A DNA stretch of 64,000 bases, taken from positions 149,208 to 213,207 of the forward strand of contig NZ_WGLO01000009.1 in NCBI RefSeq assembly GCF_016125515.1, read 5' to 3'. Under the pieces are notes generated by a model that made no database searches, was not told where the DNA came from, and saw only the letters and a list, made by a program, of their open reading frames with translations. The DNA is from Hyphomonas sp. Lineage in GTDB: Bacteria > Pseudomonadota > Alphaproteobacteria > Caulobacterales > Hyphomonadaceae. A program made the translations under genes and the position numbers. Positions 55,665-64,000 of this stretch are shown here, piece after piece. The stretch's first letter is position 1, and every line of letters starts with the position of its first letter.

Positions 55665-56759
55665 ATGAACACGATCAAGCCCCTCGACCATATCGCCAAT
55701 ACCAAAGCCTATGTTCCTGGCGGAAAGCTCCAGGGCGCAACCGGCCCCGTGGCCATGCTGGCCTCGAACGAAAACCCGTTCGGACCAAGCCCGCGTGCGG
55801 TCGAAGCCATCCGGAATGCGGCGGCAGAAGGCCTGCAGATCTATCCTGATCCCGACTATGGCGCGCTCCGGGCGGCCATTGCGATGGCCAAAGGCATTGC
55901 CGATCCAGCGCGGGTGGTCACGTCGGCGGGGTCGGACGAGATCATCCATCTGCTGACCCAGTGCTATGCCGGACCGGGCGACGAGGTGCTGTTCACCGAG
56001 CATGCCTTCTCGATGTACGAGGTCTCGACGCGTGCGCACGGGGCGACCGCCGTGAAGGCGCCCGAGACCGACATGAAGGCGGGGGTGAACGCGATCCTCG
56101 GCGGGGTGTCGCCGCGCACGAAGATCCTGTTCCTCGCAAACCCGAACAACCCGACCGGCACCATGCTGTCGGTCGAGGAGCTGAAGGCGCTGCAGGACGC
56201 GCTGCCACCGCATGTGCTGTTCGTCGTGGACGGCGCCTATTCGGAGTATCTCGGACCGGAGTATGAGGCCGCGCTGCGTGATCTGGTCGACCGGCGCGAT
56301 ACGACTGTGATGATGCGCACCTTCTCGAAGATCTATGGACTGGCCGCCGCACGCCTCGGCTGGGCCTACATGCCGCGACCGATTGCAGACACGTTCCAGC
56401 GCATCCGCGGCCCCTTCAATGTGAACGCACTTGCGGTTGCGGCCGGGATCGCCAGCGTCGGCGATGATGCCTTCCTGGCCATGTCGCGAGAACACAACAC
56501 GCTTTGGCGCGCGAAGATGACCGAAGCGCTGAATGCGATGGGGCTGCCGACGCCGGAATCGCACGCGAACTTCGTCGTGCCGGAATTTGGCTCAGCCGCG
56601 CGGGCGGCGGAAGCCAACCAGTTCCTCAAGGATGCGGACATCCTTGTGCGTGCGATTGGCGGCTATGGCTTGCCGACGAAGTTGCGGATTACCGTGGGCA
56701 GCGCCGAGGACAACACCAGGGTGCTCGACGCCTTGCAGGCCTTCACCGCGAAACGCTGA
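55665..56759 (+). CDS. hisC: Histidinol-phosphate aminotransferase
   Basis: PLP-dependent aminotransferase of 364 residues in histidine biosynthesis, from the ATG at 55665. Features are LASNENPFGPSPRAVEAI, YPDPDYGALRAAIA, FLANPNNPTGTML and the PLP-lysine motif RTFSKIYGLAAARLGW. The C-terminal Arg motif is LRITVGSAEDN. Many close homologues also accept aromatic amino acids, so its precise role could be broader. It is convergent with panC, overlapping by 17 bp. Confidence 0.92.
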   Translation: MNTIKPLDHIANTKAYVPGGKLQGATGPVAMLASNENPFGPSPRAVEAIRNAAAEGLQIYPDPDYGALRAAIAMAKGIADPARVVTSAGSDEIIHLLTQCYAGPGDEVLFTEHAFSMYEVSTRAHGATAVKAPETDMKAGVNAILGGVSPRTKILFLANPNNPTGTMLSVEELKALQDALPPHVLFVVDGAYSEYLGPEYEAALRDLVDRRDTTVMMRTFSKIYGLAAARLGWAYMPRPIADTFQRIRGPFNVNALAVAAGIASVGDDAFLAMSREHNTLWRAKMTEALNAMGLPTPESHANFVVPEFGSAARAAEANQFLKDADILVRAIGGYGLPTKLRITVGSAEDNTRVLDALQAFTAKR

Positions 56760-57624
56760 GATTGTCGATCAGGCGGGTGCGGCCCAGCCAGCCGGCGCCT
56801 AGAAGGCGCGCGTTTGTGCCTTGTGCGAGCGGAGCGTCGTCGGCGAGGGCCATCAGCGAATCGGGATCGACCAGCGCGATGTAGTCGACGCTTTTGAATC
56901 CAGCCTTGAGGATGTGTGATTCGGCTTCGGCGCGGACTTCGCCGGGCAGAGAGCCGATCGCGAGGCGTACGGAGGCACGGTGCAGGGCGGCGTACATCGC
57001 GCCGGCGATACGGCGCTCTTCGGGAGAGAGGTAGAGATTGCGGGACGATTGGGCGAGGCCGTCGCGCTCGCGCCGGGTTTCGCCGCCGATGATTCGAATC
57101 GGGAAGCCCAGATCGCGCACCATCCGGCGGATGATCTGCAGCTGCTGGAAATCTTTCTCTCCAAAAACAGCGACATCCGGCTGCGCGTGCAGGAAAAGCC
57201 GCGCCACGACTGTCGCCACGCCATAGAAGAAGTGCGGGCGGTAGATGCCGTCCAGTAGGTCCGACATGCCGTTCACCCGAACGTCCGTGACCGAACCATC
57301 GGGATACATTTCTGCAACACCGGGCATATAAACGACATCGCATCCGGCCTCTGCGAGCAGGGCCAGATCGTGCGCTTCGCGGCGGGGATAGGTTTCGAAA
57401 TCTTCGCCGGGCGCGAACTGGGTCGGGTTAACGAATATGCTCGTGATCGTCCGGCTGGCGTTTTCCTTTGCCTTTTCAACGAGGGAGATATGACCCTCGT
57501 GAAGGGCGCCCATGGTGGGCACGAATCCGACCGTTTCGCCTGCGGCTGTCCAGTCACGCACCTGTTGCTGTAGCGCCACACGCGTGCGCAGCACGGTGAC
57601 GGTCTTTTCTGTCGTGGAATTCAC
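56743..57624 (-). CDS. panC: Pantothenate synthetase
   Basis: PanC of 293 residues joins pantoate and beta-alanine, using ATP. The HxGH-class motif is PTMGALHEGHISLVEKAK. The KMSKS-like loop is RNLYLSPEERRIAGAMY. The pantoate/ATP-binding block FGEKDFQQLQIIRRMVRDLG is intact. Length is typical. panB and panD are not in this window. Its start region faces the hypothetical gene at 57692 with a CtrA-like box between. Confidence 0.95.
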   Translation of the reverse strand: MNSTTEKTVTVLRTRVALQQQVRDWTAAGETVGFVPTMGALHEGHISLVEKAKENASRTITSIFVNPTQFAPGEDFETYPRREAHDLALLAEAGCDVVYMPGVAEMYPDGSVTDVRVNGMSDLLDGIYRPHFFYGVATVVARLFLHAQPDVAVFGEKDFQQLQIIRRMVRDLGFPIRIIGGETRRERDGLAQSSRNLYLSPEERRIAGAMYAALHRASVRLAIGSLPGEVRAEAESHILKAGFKSVDYIALVDPDSLMALADDAPLAQGTNARLLGAGWLGRTRLIDNLSVSR

Positions 57625-57652
57625 TTTGATAACGCCCTGCTTCGGGATGAAG

Positions 57653-57667
57653 TAAACGGGTTGTTAA
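57653..57667 (-). promoter_or_regulatory. Candidate CtrA box (TTAA-N7-TTTA, minus strand)
   Basis: On the minus strand TTAA, seven bases, TTTA; the same one-mismatch pattern as at 13080. It lies between divergent panC and the gene at 57692, 25 bp before the latter's ATG. CtrA control is inferred. Confidence 0.4.
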
Positions 57668-57691
57668 CCCATAGGCCGGAATTTCCAAGTC

Positions 57692-58156
57692 ATGACACAC
57701 CGCATCGTTAACACTGTTCGTTCCTTCGCGCTCTTCGGAGCTGTCACGCTCGGTCTGCGCAAGGCCAGCATCAGCGTTCGCGAACCGGAACCCAGGCGCA
57801 GCGGTGCGGAAGCTGAGGACCTGACGGACAGCTGGATGTTCGATCGTCCGCAGGCGGCCGTTTCGTCCGAGGCCTACATGCTCGACCAGGAATATGGCCG
57901 GGTGTCGGGTGCGCTGGCCGGTCTGCGTGCGGTTCTCTCGAACCTCACCAAGATGCCGCTGTCGGCTGAAGAAGCTTACGTTCCCGTGGCCGCGTCATCG
58001 GTCGCGCTCGATCCGGCTCTGTTCGACGAAATTGCAGCCCCGGTTCCGGTGCTGACAAATGTCGTGGCCTTCGACGATGACGACCTCTTCATCGAGAGCT
58101 CCCTAACACTTCAGAAACCCTCCGCGTCTATTGAATCACTTCCACGCGTTGCGTGA
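57692..58156 (+). CDS. Hypothetical protein, 154 residues, upstream of mipZ
   Basis: A soluble, acidic protein with a slightly hydrophobic start (VRSFALFGAVTLGLRKASI). The middle contains MLDQEYGRVSGALAGLRAVL, which is helical, and the end contains a DDDD run (VAFDDDDLFIESS). No family is recognised. It is 49 bp before mipZ in the same orientation and may be cotranscribed. A candidate CtrA box overlaps its promoter region. Confidence 0.65.
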   Translation: MTHRIVNTVRSFALFGAVTLGLRKASISVREPEPRRSGAEAEDLTDSWMFDRPQAAVSSEAYMLDQEYGRVSGALAGLRAVLSNLTKMPLSAEEAYVPVAASSVALDPALFDEIAAPVPVLTNVVAFDDDDLFIESSLTLQKPSASIESLPRVA

Positions 58157-58205
58157 TTTGTTGGTTTAGCCGGCCTCAGGCCGTGCAGATTGTGGAGTAG
58201 CCTTG

Positions 58206-59093
58206 ATGCCCGCCGACGGGATGTCTTCCATGAGCCGGACCGGCTTGGCCGACATCACGCCGCAGGCAGCTGAGGCCCGCGTCATTGTCATCGGCAACGA
58301 GAAGGGCGGCGCGGGTAAATCCACCGTGTCGATCCACCTCAGCGTTGCGCTTCTGTGCATCGGCAAGAAGGTCGGTGTGATCGACCTCGACGTGCGCCAG
58401 CGCTCGCTCACCCGGTATCTGGAGAATCGCACCCGCTGGATGCAGAATACCGGCGCCACGCTGCCGATGCCGGCGATCGTGCGCGTCGATGCCAGCCAGG
58501 AGCGCGATCTCGACAAGGCCGAAGCCGAAGAAAGCCAGCGCTTCCTGAGCTCACTGGCGCGCCTCAAGCGCGACTGCGACTTCATCATCATCGACGCACC
58601 CGGCGGCGACACGTTCCTGTCGCGTCTTGCGCATATGTATGCCGATACGCTGATCACGCCGCTGAATGACAGCTTCGTGGATTTCGACCTGCTGGGCGAT
58701 GTGAACCCGCAGACTCTCGAAGTGCTGCGGCCGAGCTTCTATTCCGAGATGGTCTGGAACTGCCGCAAGAAGAAAGCCCAGACCAGCCGCCGCCCGATCG
58801 ACTGGGTGGTGATGCGCAACCGCATGTCGCCGCTGGCGGCCCGCAACAAGGAGCGCGTGGGCGGCGCGCTCGAAAACCTGTCCAAGCGGATCGGTTTCCG
58901 CCTGGCGCCGGGTCTGTCCGAGCGCGTGATCTACCGCGAACTTTTCCCCGCCGGCCTGACGCTGCTGGACCTCAGCGAAGCGAACTCGAACGTCGCCTTC
59001 ACGATGAGCCACAAGGCCGCCCGTCAGGAGCTGCGCGATCTCGTGATCGTCCTGCAGCTGCCCGAACTCGTCGGCGCCGAGTTCAGCTTCTAG
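58206..59093 (+). CDS. mipZ: Division-plane positioning ATPase MipZ
   Basis: ParA/MinD-type ATPase of about 295 residues. In Caulobacter MipZ forms a gradient from the poles via ParB and blocks FtsZ assembly except at midcell. The deviant Walker A is NEKGGAGKSTVSIHLSVALL with the signature Lys, followed by DLDVRQRSLTRYLENR (MipZ-specific) and IIIDAPGGDTFL. The C-terminal segment AARQELRDLVIVL is conserved. The ATG at 58206 is preferred over the TTG just before. Its presence supports the Caulobacterales-like assignment. Confidence 0.94.
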   Translation: MPADGMSSMSRTGLADITPQAAEARVIVIGNEKGGAGKSTVSIHLSVALLCIGKKVGVIDLDVRQRSLTRYLENRTRWMQNTGATLPMPAIVRVDASQERDLDKAEAEESQRFLSSLARLKRDCDFIIIDAPGGDTFLSRLAHMYADTLITPLNDSFVDFDLLGDVNPQTLEVLRPSFYSEMVWNCRKKKAQTSRRPIDWVVMRNRMSPLAARNKERVGGALENLSKRIGFRLAPGLSERVIYRELFPAGLTLLDLSEANSNVAFTMSHKAARQELRDLVIVLQLPELVGAEFSF

Positions 59094-59110
59094 CGCTGCC
59101 CACCCACGTT

Positions 59111-59155
59111 CCCCTGCGACAAGCGAGGCAATGCAATCTTGCCTCGCCATCAGGG
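59111..59155 (+). terminator. Nested hairpin after mipZ
   Basis: Inner perfect 9-bp arms GCGAGGCAA / TTGCCTCGC with a 7-base loop, outer arms CCCCTG / CAGGGG. No T tract follows. It may terminate mipZ transcription with rho or stabilise its 3' end. Confidence 0.6.
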
Positions 59156-59217
59156 GGTGCCTACTCCTGTCGTGCGTACGCGCCCGAAGAACAGGGCCGG
59201 CGCAGGGGAGGTCCGGA

Positions 59218-60357
59218 ATGAGCAAGATCGAGAGCCACGGTTTCGTGCAGGAGAAATTCGCGCCCGTGCGCGCCGCCTTCGAATCCAATTTCGAAGGTGG
59301 GCAGGAGAACGGCGCGTCATTCTGCATGACGGTGGACGGAGAGACGGTTGCGGACCTCTGGGGCGGCTGGGCCGACGAAGCCCAGACGCGCCCCTGGGAA
59401 AAGAACACGATCGTGAACGTCTATTCGACGACGAAGACGATGACCGCCCTGACGGCGCTGCTGTTGGCGGACCGGGGCGAACTCGATTTCGCAGCGCCGG
59501 TGGCGAAATACTGGCCCGAATTTGCCGCCAACGGAAAGGCAGATGTCACGGTGGCGCACCTGATGAGCCACTCCGCCGGCCTGTCGGGTTGGAAAGAGCC
59601 GCTCGTGCGCGAAGACCTCTACGATTGGGAGAAGGCGACCAGCCTGCTCGCCGCGCAGGCGCCGTACTGGGAGCCGGGCACAGCGCCGGGCTATCACGCG
59701 ATGACGCAAGGCTATCTGGTGGGCGAAGTCGTGCGCCGGGTGGCCGGCGAGACGGTCGGCACGGTTTTCCGCAAGGAGATTGCGGGGCCGCTTGGCGCTG
59801 ACTTCCATATCGGTCTCCCGGCCTCCGAAGACCACCGCGTGGCCGACCTGACGCCGCCGCCGCCGGGATCCGGCATTGGTCAGGGCGAGGTCAGCCCGTT
59901 GGTGGCGAACATGTCGTCCAACCCTCCGATCAATCCCCTGGACACCCGCACGCGGGATTGGCGCGGCGCTGAAATTCCGGCCGCTGGCGGCACGGGCAAT
60001 GCGCGTTCTGTCGCGGCGGTTCAGTCACTGATGGCGAATGGCGGGTATGCCAATGGCAAGCAGATCCTGTCCGAGGCCGGTTGCCGCAAGGCGCTGGAAC
60101 TGCAGATCGAGGGCCATGACAAGATCCTCGGCATTCCGGTTCGTTACGGCATGGGCTTTGGCCTCGCCGGCGGCGCTGTGCCGTTCCCGAACCCCAACAC
60201 GATCTACTGGGGCGGGTATGGCGGCTCGCTGGTCGTGATCGACATGGATGCCCGCGCCACTTACGCCTACGCCATGAACAAGATGGCGGCGACCACGACG
60301 GGCGACATGCGTGCCTTCATGATCCTGATGGCAGCCTGGGGCGCGATGGCCGCCTGA
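59218..60357 (+). CDS. Beta-lactamase family serine hydrolase (EstB-like)
   Basis: Serine hydrolase of 379 residues in the class C beta-lactamase/penicillin-binding fold, more like carboxylesterase EstB than a true lactamase. The SxxK motif is in VYSTTKTMTALTALLLADRG. A Tyr-x-x motif is in APGYHAMTQGYLVGEVV, and the third element (WGGYGGSLVVIDM) replaces KTG by GGS-like text. No signal peptide is seen, so it is cytoplasmic. The ATG at 59218 has GGGGAGG upstream. Role unknown. Confidence 0.86.
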   Translation: MSKIESHGFVQEKFAPVRAAFESNFEGGQENGASFCMTVDGETVADLWGGWADEAQTRPWEKNTIVNVYSTTKTMTALTALLLADRGELDFAAPVAKYWPEFAANGKADVTVAHLMSHSAGLSGWKEPLVREDLYDWEKATSLLAAQAPYWEPGTAPGYHAMTQGYLVGEVVRRVAGETVGTVFRKEIAGPLGADFHIGLPASEDHRVADLTPPPPGSGIGQGEVSPLVANMSSNPPINPLDTRTRDWRGAEIPAAGGTGNARSVAAVQSLMANGGYANGKQILSEAGCRKALELQIEGHDKILGIPVRYGMGFGLAGGAVPFPNPNTIYWGGYGGSLVVIDMDARATYAYAMNKMAATTTGDMRAFMILMAAWGAMAA

Positions 60358-60364
60358 CCAATCG

Positions 60365-60979
60365 CTATTTGTAGACGATGCGGCCGTCGGCATCGGCCTG
60401 CATCTTTTCGAAGTCCGGCTTGGCGGGCAGGTCGCACTGCATCGCGAGGCCGTAGCCTTTGAGGTAGGTGCGCCGCTGGGCGCCGATCTTGTAGGCCTGG
60501 TTATACTTGCGCTGGTGCGCGGCGGCGCCGGTCGCTTCGCGCAGCAGGCCGCGATAGGGGATCCACCCCGTCACACCCGACTCGACTGCGCCCAGGGCCG
60601 CATCGGCCGCTTCGTCCGCCAGCTTCTCGGTGTTGAGGCGCTCGTCCGGGTTGGCGGTGTCCCAATCGGGGCCCAAGACGGCATCAAGCTCGACGATCAT
60701 CGACGCGATCTGTTCGCAAGACAGGTCCACCGGCAGGTCGTAGGGCGACTTCATTGCTGCCAGCAGCGGGGGAATCTGTTCCCGGCGCAGGTTCAGGTCC
60801 TCCAACGGCGCCAGCGCCGCGTCGGCAAACCCGTCCTGGGTCTGGGTGACGGTGCTGTCGGCGGCGGCTTCGACATTCTGCGCCAGGGAGCCGTCGGCGC
60901 CGGATTCGGCCGGTTTATCGCGGCTGGCGCACCCGACGAGTGCCAGAACCAGCACAGAAGCAGCAAAAAATACCTTCAT
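60365..60979 (-). CDS. Hypothetical lipoprotein, 204 residues
   Basis: From the ATG at 60979 the signal peptide ends in the lipobox LVGCASR. The mature part contains a helical stretch (DLSCEQIASMIVELDAVLG), a glycine-containing segment (AALGAVESGVTGWIPYRGLL) and AAHQRKYNQAYKIGAQRRTYL near the C-terminus. This resembles small lipoproteins of Caulobacterales with a 17-kDa-like loop, but I cannot assign a family. It is convergent with the serine hydrolase gene. Confidence 0.75.
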   Translation of the reverse strand: MKVFFAASVLVLALVGCASRDKPAESGADGSLAQNVEAAADSTVTQTQDGFADAALAPLEDLNLRREQIPPLLAAMKSPYDLPVDLSCEQIASMIVELDAVLGPDWDTANPDERLNTEKLADEAADAALGAVESGVTGWIPYRGLLREATGAAAHQRKYNQAYKIGAQRRTYLKGYGLAMQCDLPAKPDFEKMQADADGRIVYK

Positions 60980-61094
60980 GAGCCAAGGGAACGATAAAAT
61001 AGCGGCTGCATCAAGCCGCACCGTGCAGGTAGCGGTTGACCGGCCCCTTCGCGCAGCCTAAATGGCCGCTTCGGTCGATTCAGACCGTCCGGTG

Positions 61095-61170
61095 GTGCCC
61101 ATAGCTCAGCTGGTAGAGCAACTGACTTTTAATCAGTAGGTCACAGGTTCGAACCCTGTTGGGCACACCA
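61095..61170 (+). tRNA. tRNA-Lys (anticodon TTT)
   Basis: 76 nt with encoded CCA. Acceptor arms are GTGCCCA / TGGGCAC, D-arm TAGCTCAGCTGGTAGAGCA, anticodon loop ACTTTTAAT closed by CTG/CAG, T-loop GTTCGAACC. It decodes AAA/AAG. Accessory genes begin right after it. Confidence 0.97.
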
Positions 61171-61299
61171 ATTTTTTCAAGACACTAACCAGCGACCTAA
61201 CCGCCTCTCCGAAGCGGATTTCACCAAAGTGTGCCACAAGTGTGCCAAAACGCAAATCGACGCGGTCAGAGATCCGTCGAGTCGCCCCCAGCGCCGCTC

Positions 61300-61527
61300 T
61301 CAACCCGGCAAATCGAGGAATGATGCGAGGTCCAGAACCTTGTCCACGGCAAGGCATTCCAGACGCCGGCGCAAGGTGTCGACCTCACCGCTGAGTTGTG
61401 CGCGGCTTAGCCGGAACCGGATGCATATCTGGGCGAGGCTCGGTCCGTGGGTCGCGGTGACCACCGCATCGAGGTCTTCGAAATCAACCGTCGCGCTGTC
61501 GAACGTCCAAAGCTGCTGCCGCGCCAT
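61300..61527 (-). CDS. Hypothetical protein, 75 residues
   Basis: Short protein with start at 61527, preferred because GGAGG lies 6 nt upstream; an ATG one codon earlier and one ten codons further up also exist. It has a helical C-terminus (FRLSRAQLSGEVDTLRRRLE). The pattern SLAQICIRFRLSRAQLSGEV could be a small HTH. The gene is in the tRNA-Lys accessory segment. No family recognised. Confidence 0.45.
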   Translation of the reverse strand: MARQQLWTFDSATVDFEDLDAVVTATHGPSLAQICIRFRLSRAQLSGEVDTLRRRLECLAVDKVLDLASFLDLPG

Positions 61528-61649
61528 CATGCCCCTCCCGCGAGAGAATCCTTCGGACAATTTTTAAGGGGAGTCGCACTACCCAAAGATGAAGGTCACG
61601 AATAGCGACCATCGCGGACCCAAAGCGAAAGTCGCGGACAGCCGGCTGT

Positions 61650-62411
61650 TCAGCCGCCGGAGGGTGTCGCGCGTGCGCGGCCGGCTTTGAGCAGCATCCC
61701 GAGCAGCTTGTCATATTGCCTGAGCAGCCGCTCATCGAGCTGCATCAGACGGTCCATCCGGTCAGGATCGAGGCTCTCGCCCCAGGCTTGCAGGCGGACG
61801 TCCGGCCGGAACTTCGCTTCGGCCTGGTTCCGGTTCAGCAGAGGTACAAGTTCGCGCTTGATGAACCGCTGCAGGCCTTCGGCATTCGGAGGATAGGTCT
61901 CCGGGTCGTCCCCGGGACCATGGTTTTCCCAGTATTCCCGGCTGTCCTCGCGCAGGGCGGCCACAGCCTGTTCGTAGGCATCTTTGCGGCTTGTCCCGAG
62001 GAGCGCGAGCGCAACTTCGGTGTGCTTCATGTCGTCTTTTGTATCTTCCGCCAGATCGTCGTCGAACTCGGCCGTACTCGTCACCGCATCGATGGACGAA
62101 AACTCGATCTTGGAAACGCCGTGGGTGATCAGGGCGCGTTCGGCGAGATCGTCTCCGTGCTTCGTACTGCTCCGCCGCTCCAGCTGCGCAAGGTGTAACG
62201 CGCGTTCGCCAAGCACGAGCCGGCGCCTGCGCCAGTCACACCAGACAAGCTGTTCAACGATATGCCGTTCGGCCGGGCTGCCGGGTAGGTGAGCCGCAAG
62301 ATACTCTTCCCGCAACGCCCGGAACGCGTCGTCATCCTCCCAGGGCAGGAGCGCCTGCTCGTAGGGAGAGGGCTCAACGCGGTTCGGGAGGACAATGGCT
62401 GTCTCGCTCAA
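61650..62411 (-). CDS. Island-associated hypothetical protein, 253 residues
   Basis: A soluble, acidic and charged protein. The front (EQALLPWEDDDAFRALREEY and ERHIVEQLVWCDWRRRRL) resembles small proteins often found in alphaproteobacterial genomic islands and near transposons. No catalytic motif is visible. It is preceded on the same strand by the zinc-ribbon gene (5-bp gap), so both may be cotranscribed. Function unknown. Confidence 0.6.
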   Translation of the reverse strand: MSETAIVLPNRVEPSPYEQALLPWEDDDAFRALREEYLAAHLPGSPAERHIVEQLVWCDWRRRRLVLGERALHLAQLERRSSTKHGDDLAERALITHGVSKIEFSSIDAVTSTAEFDDDLAEDTKDDMKHTEVALALLGTSRKDAYEQAVAALREDSREYWENHGPGDDPETYPPNAEGLQRFIKRELVPLLNRNQAEAKFRPDVRLQAWGESLDPDRMDRLMQLDERLLRQYDKLLGMLLKAGRARATPSGG

Positions 62412-62415
62412 GACT

Positions 62416-63078
62416 TCATCTCCAGAAGGGCAAAGCAGCGAACTGCCGGCGGATCTTGGCGGTGTGATTCACGCGGTGTTTCTCCATGCGTCCGAGCAGC
62501 ACCAGCATGTCGTCGTAGACTTCCGATTCCGCGATCTGGATCCGCGCGCGATACCGGTCGAACGTTTTCTGGTGCATCCCCTTGGGTTTCGGCCCGACCC
62601 AGTCGCCGAGTCCGATCTCCACCCCGAGCTTCCGGCGCAGCTTCTGGTTCTTGCGGGTTGCCCTGTTGCCGGGTCGTTCCTGTGTCGAGGCATAGACCAG
62701 GGCGTGACAGGTTCGGCAAAGGTATCGGACACCAGCCCCGTAGATGCGCTTCACGCGAACGGAGCAGCGCGGGCAAAGAAAGTAGGTTTCCTCCCCGCCG
62801 AGATTTCTCGCGACGCGGTCAAGCTCAACCCGCTCGGAATGTGCCTGCCAGGCGCCGTCCCTCTTTCGCCAGGAGTATTCAAGCGTGATGGCATCGTTGC
62901 CGCCGATGACCCGGATCGAGCGGCCGATACTGCCGTCATGGTCCTTCCAGCTGAGCTGCGAGACATTGCCGAGGCGGGTGAGGCCCCGGCGCTGCAGGTT
63001 GCTCGCATCAAGCCGGTACTGGGCCTCGACGAGGCTTCGACCTTTGCTGTTGTGACCACCGCTGCCGAAACCACCCAT
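62416..63078 (-). CDS. Zinc-ribbon protein of unknown function, 220 residues
   Basis: From the ATG at 63078 (GMGGFGSGGHN start; an alternative ATG at 63138 exists). The middle contains a CxxC...CxxC zinc ribbon, YFLCPRCSVRVKRIYGAGVR followed by YLCRTCHALVY. The N-terminus is glycine-rich and the C-terminus basic (RPGNRATRKNQKLRRKLG). The pattern suggests nucleic-acid binding. It is 4 bp upstream of the 253-residue gene and part of the tRNA-Lys segment. Confidence 0.65.
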   Translation of the reverse strand: MGGFGSGGHNSKGRSLVEAQYRLDASNLQRRGLTRLGNVSQLSWKDHDGSIGRSIRVIGGNDAITLEYSWRKRDGAWQAHSERVELDRVARNLGGEETYFLCPRCSVRVKRIYGAGVRYLCRTCHALVYASTQERPGNRATRKNQKLRRKLGVEIGLGDWVGPKPKGMHQKTFDRYRARIQIAESEVYDDMLVLLGRMEKHRVNHTAKIRRQFAALPFWR

Positions 63079-63236
63079 GCCGTCCGTCTCCGGATATTCG
63101 CCCAAATCTGTTGGCAAAATGGGGCTCGGAGCAAGCATCGTTCCGTGGACGTTCGTAGATGTTCGGGAGGGCCCAGCTCAAAGACCCGATTTGTGCGGCA
63201 CGGTTGTCTGCTGAAGAACGCCGTGTCTGATAGACT

Positions 63237-63692
63237 TCAATCGCCCGACATTGAGCGTATGACTTTTGCCATCAACTCCAGCGTCTCTCGCGACGAGGTT
63301 CGTTCAATGATCGCGTGGCATTTGCGCCTAGCGCGGATGAGGTCCGCATCTTCCGCTTCTGGGTCTTCGCTGCCCTCAAAAAATGCATCGACAGGCTGCG
63401 CAAAAAAGCGCGCCAGCTCATAGAGCATGCCGGCAGAGATCCGGTTCGCGCCCGTCTCGTACTTCTGGAGCTGCTGATGGCTGATACTCAACGCAGCCGC
63501 CAGTTCGGCTAAAGTCAGTTCCGCCTCCGCCCGCAGCCGCCGAACATTGGCGCCGACGACAAAGTCAGTCTCGGTCGCGCTTCGATCTGCGCGTTTCTTC
63601 TTCGGCTTTTTCAAAGTTGGGTCCCGGTTGAGGCTTGCAATGACCTTTTGAAGCCTAGCACCCAAATGCTCCAGATACATCTGTGTCTGCAA
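63237..63692 (-). CDS. XRE family helix-turn-helix regulator
   Basis: A 151-residue regulator. The HTH is VGANVRRLRAEAELTLAELA then ALSISHQQLQKYETGANRIS, with the standard lambda-repressor-like helices. A long basic N-terminal arm (KKPKKKRADR) and an acidic tail flank it. It is the likely control gene of this accessory segment, upstream of the zinc-ribbon gene and on the same strand. Confidence 0.85.
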   Translation of the reverse strand: MQTQMYLEHLGARLQKVIASLNRDPTLKKPKKKRADRSATETDFVVGANVRRLRAEAELTLAELAAALSISHQQLQKYETGANRISAGMLYELARFFAQPVDAFFEGSEDPEAEDADLIRARRKCHAIIERTSSRETLELMAKVIRSMSGD

Positions 63693-63874
63693 AGGGCCTT
63701 AAGTCAGTCATTGATCGCGCAAGCTATTCATGACCGAGATTGGCCCGAAGGCGACATTGCCTAACCTCACGGGATCAGGCATCCGTCCCGAATGGATGAC
63801 CTGGATCTTGCGATCAAACTCGGACGTGGGTGTTCGCTGTGGCTTGCCGAAATTGGAGAGTGTTGATTTCTGCT

Positions 63875-63911
63875 GAGAACTGACCCGGGGTTTCCATCGA
63901 GAACTGACCCG
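63875..63911. repeat. Direct repeats near the end of a probable IS21-like element
   Basis: GAGAACTGACCCG occurs at 63875-63887 and again at 63899-63911, a 24-bp period. Multiple short repeats of this kind occur near IS21-type ends. The outer boundary is not defined here. 63693-63874 contains no gene I can support. Confidence 0.6.
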
Positions 63912-63944
63912 CCTTTAGACTATCTTTCGAGTTTCATTTGCGGG

Positions 63945-64000
63945 TCAAGACGATGCCTTCTCCTTTTTCGATTTCGGCTTCTGCGCCGAGCTATTCTTGA
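63945..64000 (-). CDS. C-terminal end of a probable IstB-like transposase accessory protein
   Basis: Open to the window edge on the minus strand; the visible last 17 codons end KNSSAQKPKSKKEKASS then TGA. A basic Lys/Ser-rich tail and the adjacent repeats fit the end of an IstB-type ATPase of IS21. The assignment is weak because so little is visible. Confidence 0.35.
   Translation of the reverse strand, partial: KNSSAQKPKSKKEKASS

Overview
GC-rich alphaproteobacterial chromosome, most probably a member of the Hyphomonadaceae or a close relative of the Caulobacterales. I infer this from MipZ, the COQ9 family, DUF2794, DUF1178, SapC, a bacterial aa3-oxidase subunit IV, a large TonB-dependent receptor, and candidate CtrA boxes. 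No taxonomic search was possible. The window is ordinary chromosome interrupted by three accessory segments.

1-26 kb is mostly housekeeping: secA (partial), a parvulin lipoprotein, argJ, a MutT-type Nudix hydrolase, an orphan Flp-type pilin, a methyltransferase facing a broken comF, grxC, DUF1178, cox subunit IV, a NatAB-like ABC exporter, an M61-like peptidase, rpsU (which appears to start at ATA), coq9, a DUF885 peptidase, SapC, an ScsB/DsbD-like reductase, ferredoxin-NADP reductase, a rhodanese, thymidine kinase, gamma-glutamyltransferase and two further peptidases.

26.4-33.1 kb is an accessory block directly 3' of a tRNA-Arg(ACG). It holds a GIY-YIG-type nuclease with a PUA/EVE-like front half, a Vsr endonuclease and a C5-cytosine methyltransferase, which together look like a restriction-modification and mismatch-repair cassette. 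A complete IS3-family element follows. It abuts a heavily mutated formylglycine-generating-enzyme (sulfatase-maturase) pseudogene, and then an AGE-family sugar epimerase gene.

33.7-52.1 kb is a pectin/oligogalacturonate utilisation locus: PL10 and PL1-like pectate lyases, a type B carboxylesterase, a GH43 enzyme, a TonB-dependent receptor, a FAH-like hydratase, a LacI-type regulator, kduI-kduD-kdgK, a TRAP transporter (dctPQM) and an acyl esterase. Six copies of a palindromic box built around ACCGGT (fullest form TGACACCGGTGTCA) lie upstream of the transcription units and probably define the LacI regulon. Outer-membrane uptake, lyases, periplasmic de-esterification, inner-membrane TRAP import, and isomerase/reductase/kinase steps to KDPG are all present. 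No KDPG aldolase or unsaturated-uronyl hydrolase is visible.

52.4-61.2 kb returns to core functions: UDP-glucuronate decarboxylase, a LysR regulator, a second LacI-type regulator with no canonical start codon, hisC, panC, mipZ and a serine hydrolase. It ends at tRNA-Lys(TTT). 61.2-64.0 kb is a second tRNA-flanked accessory segment with small unknown proteins, a zinc-ribbon protein, an XRE regulator and the edge of a probable IS21-like element.
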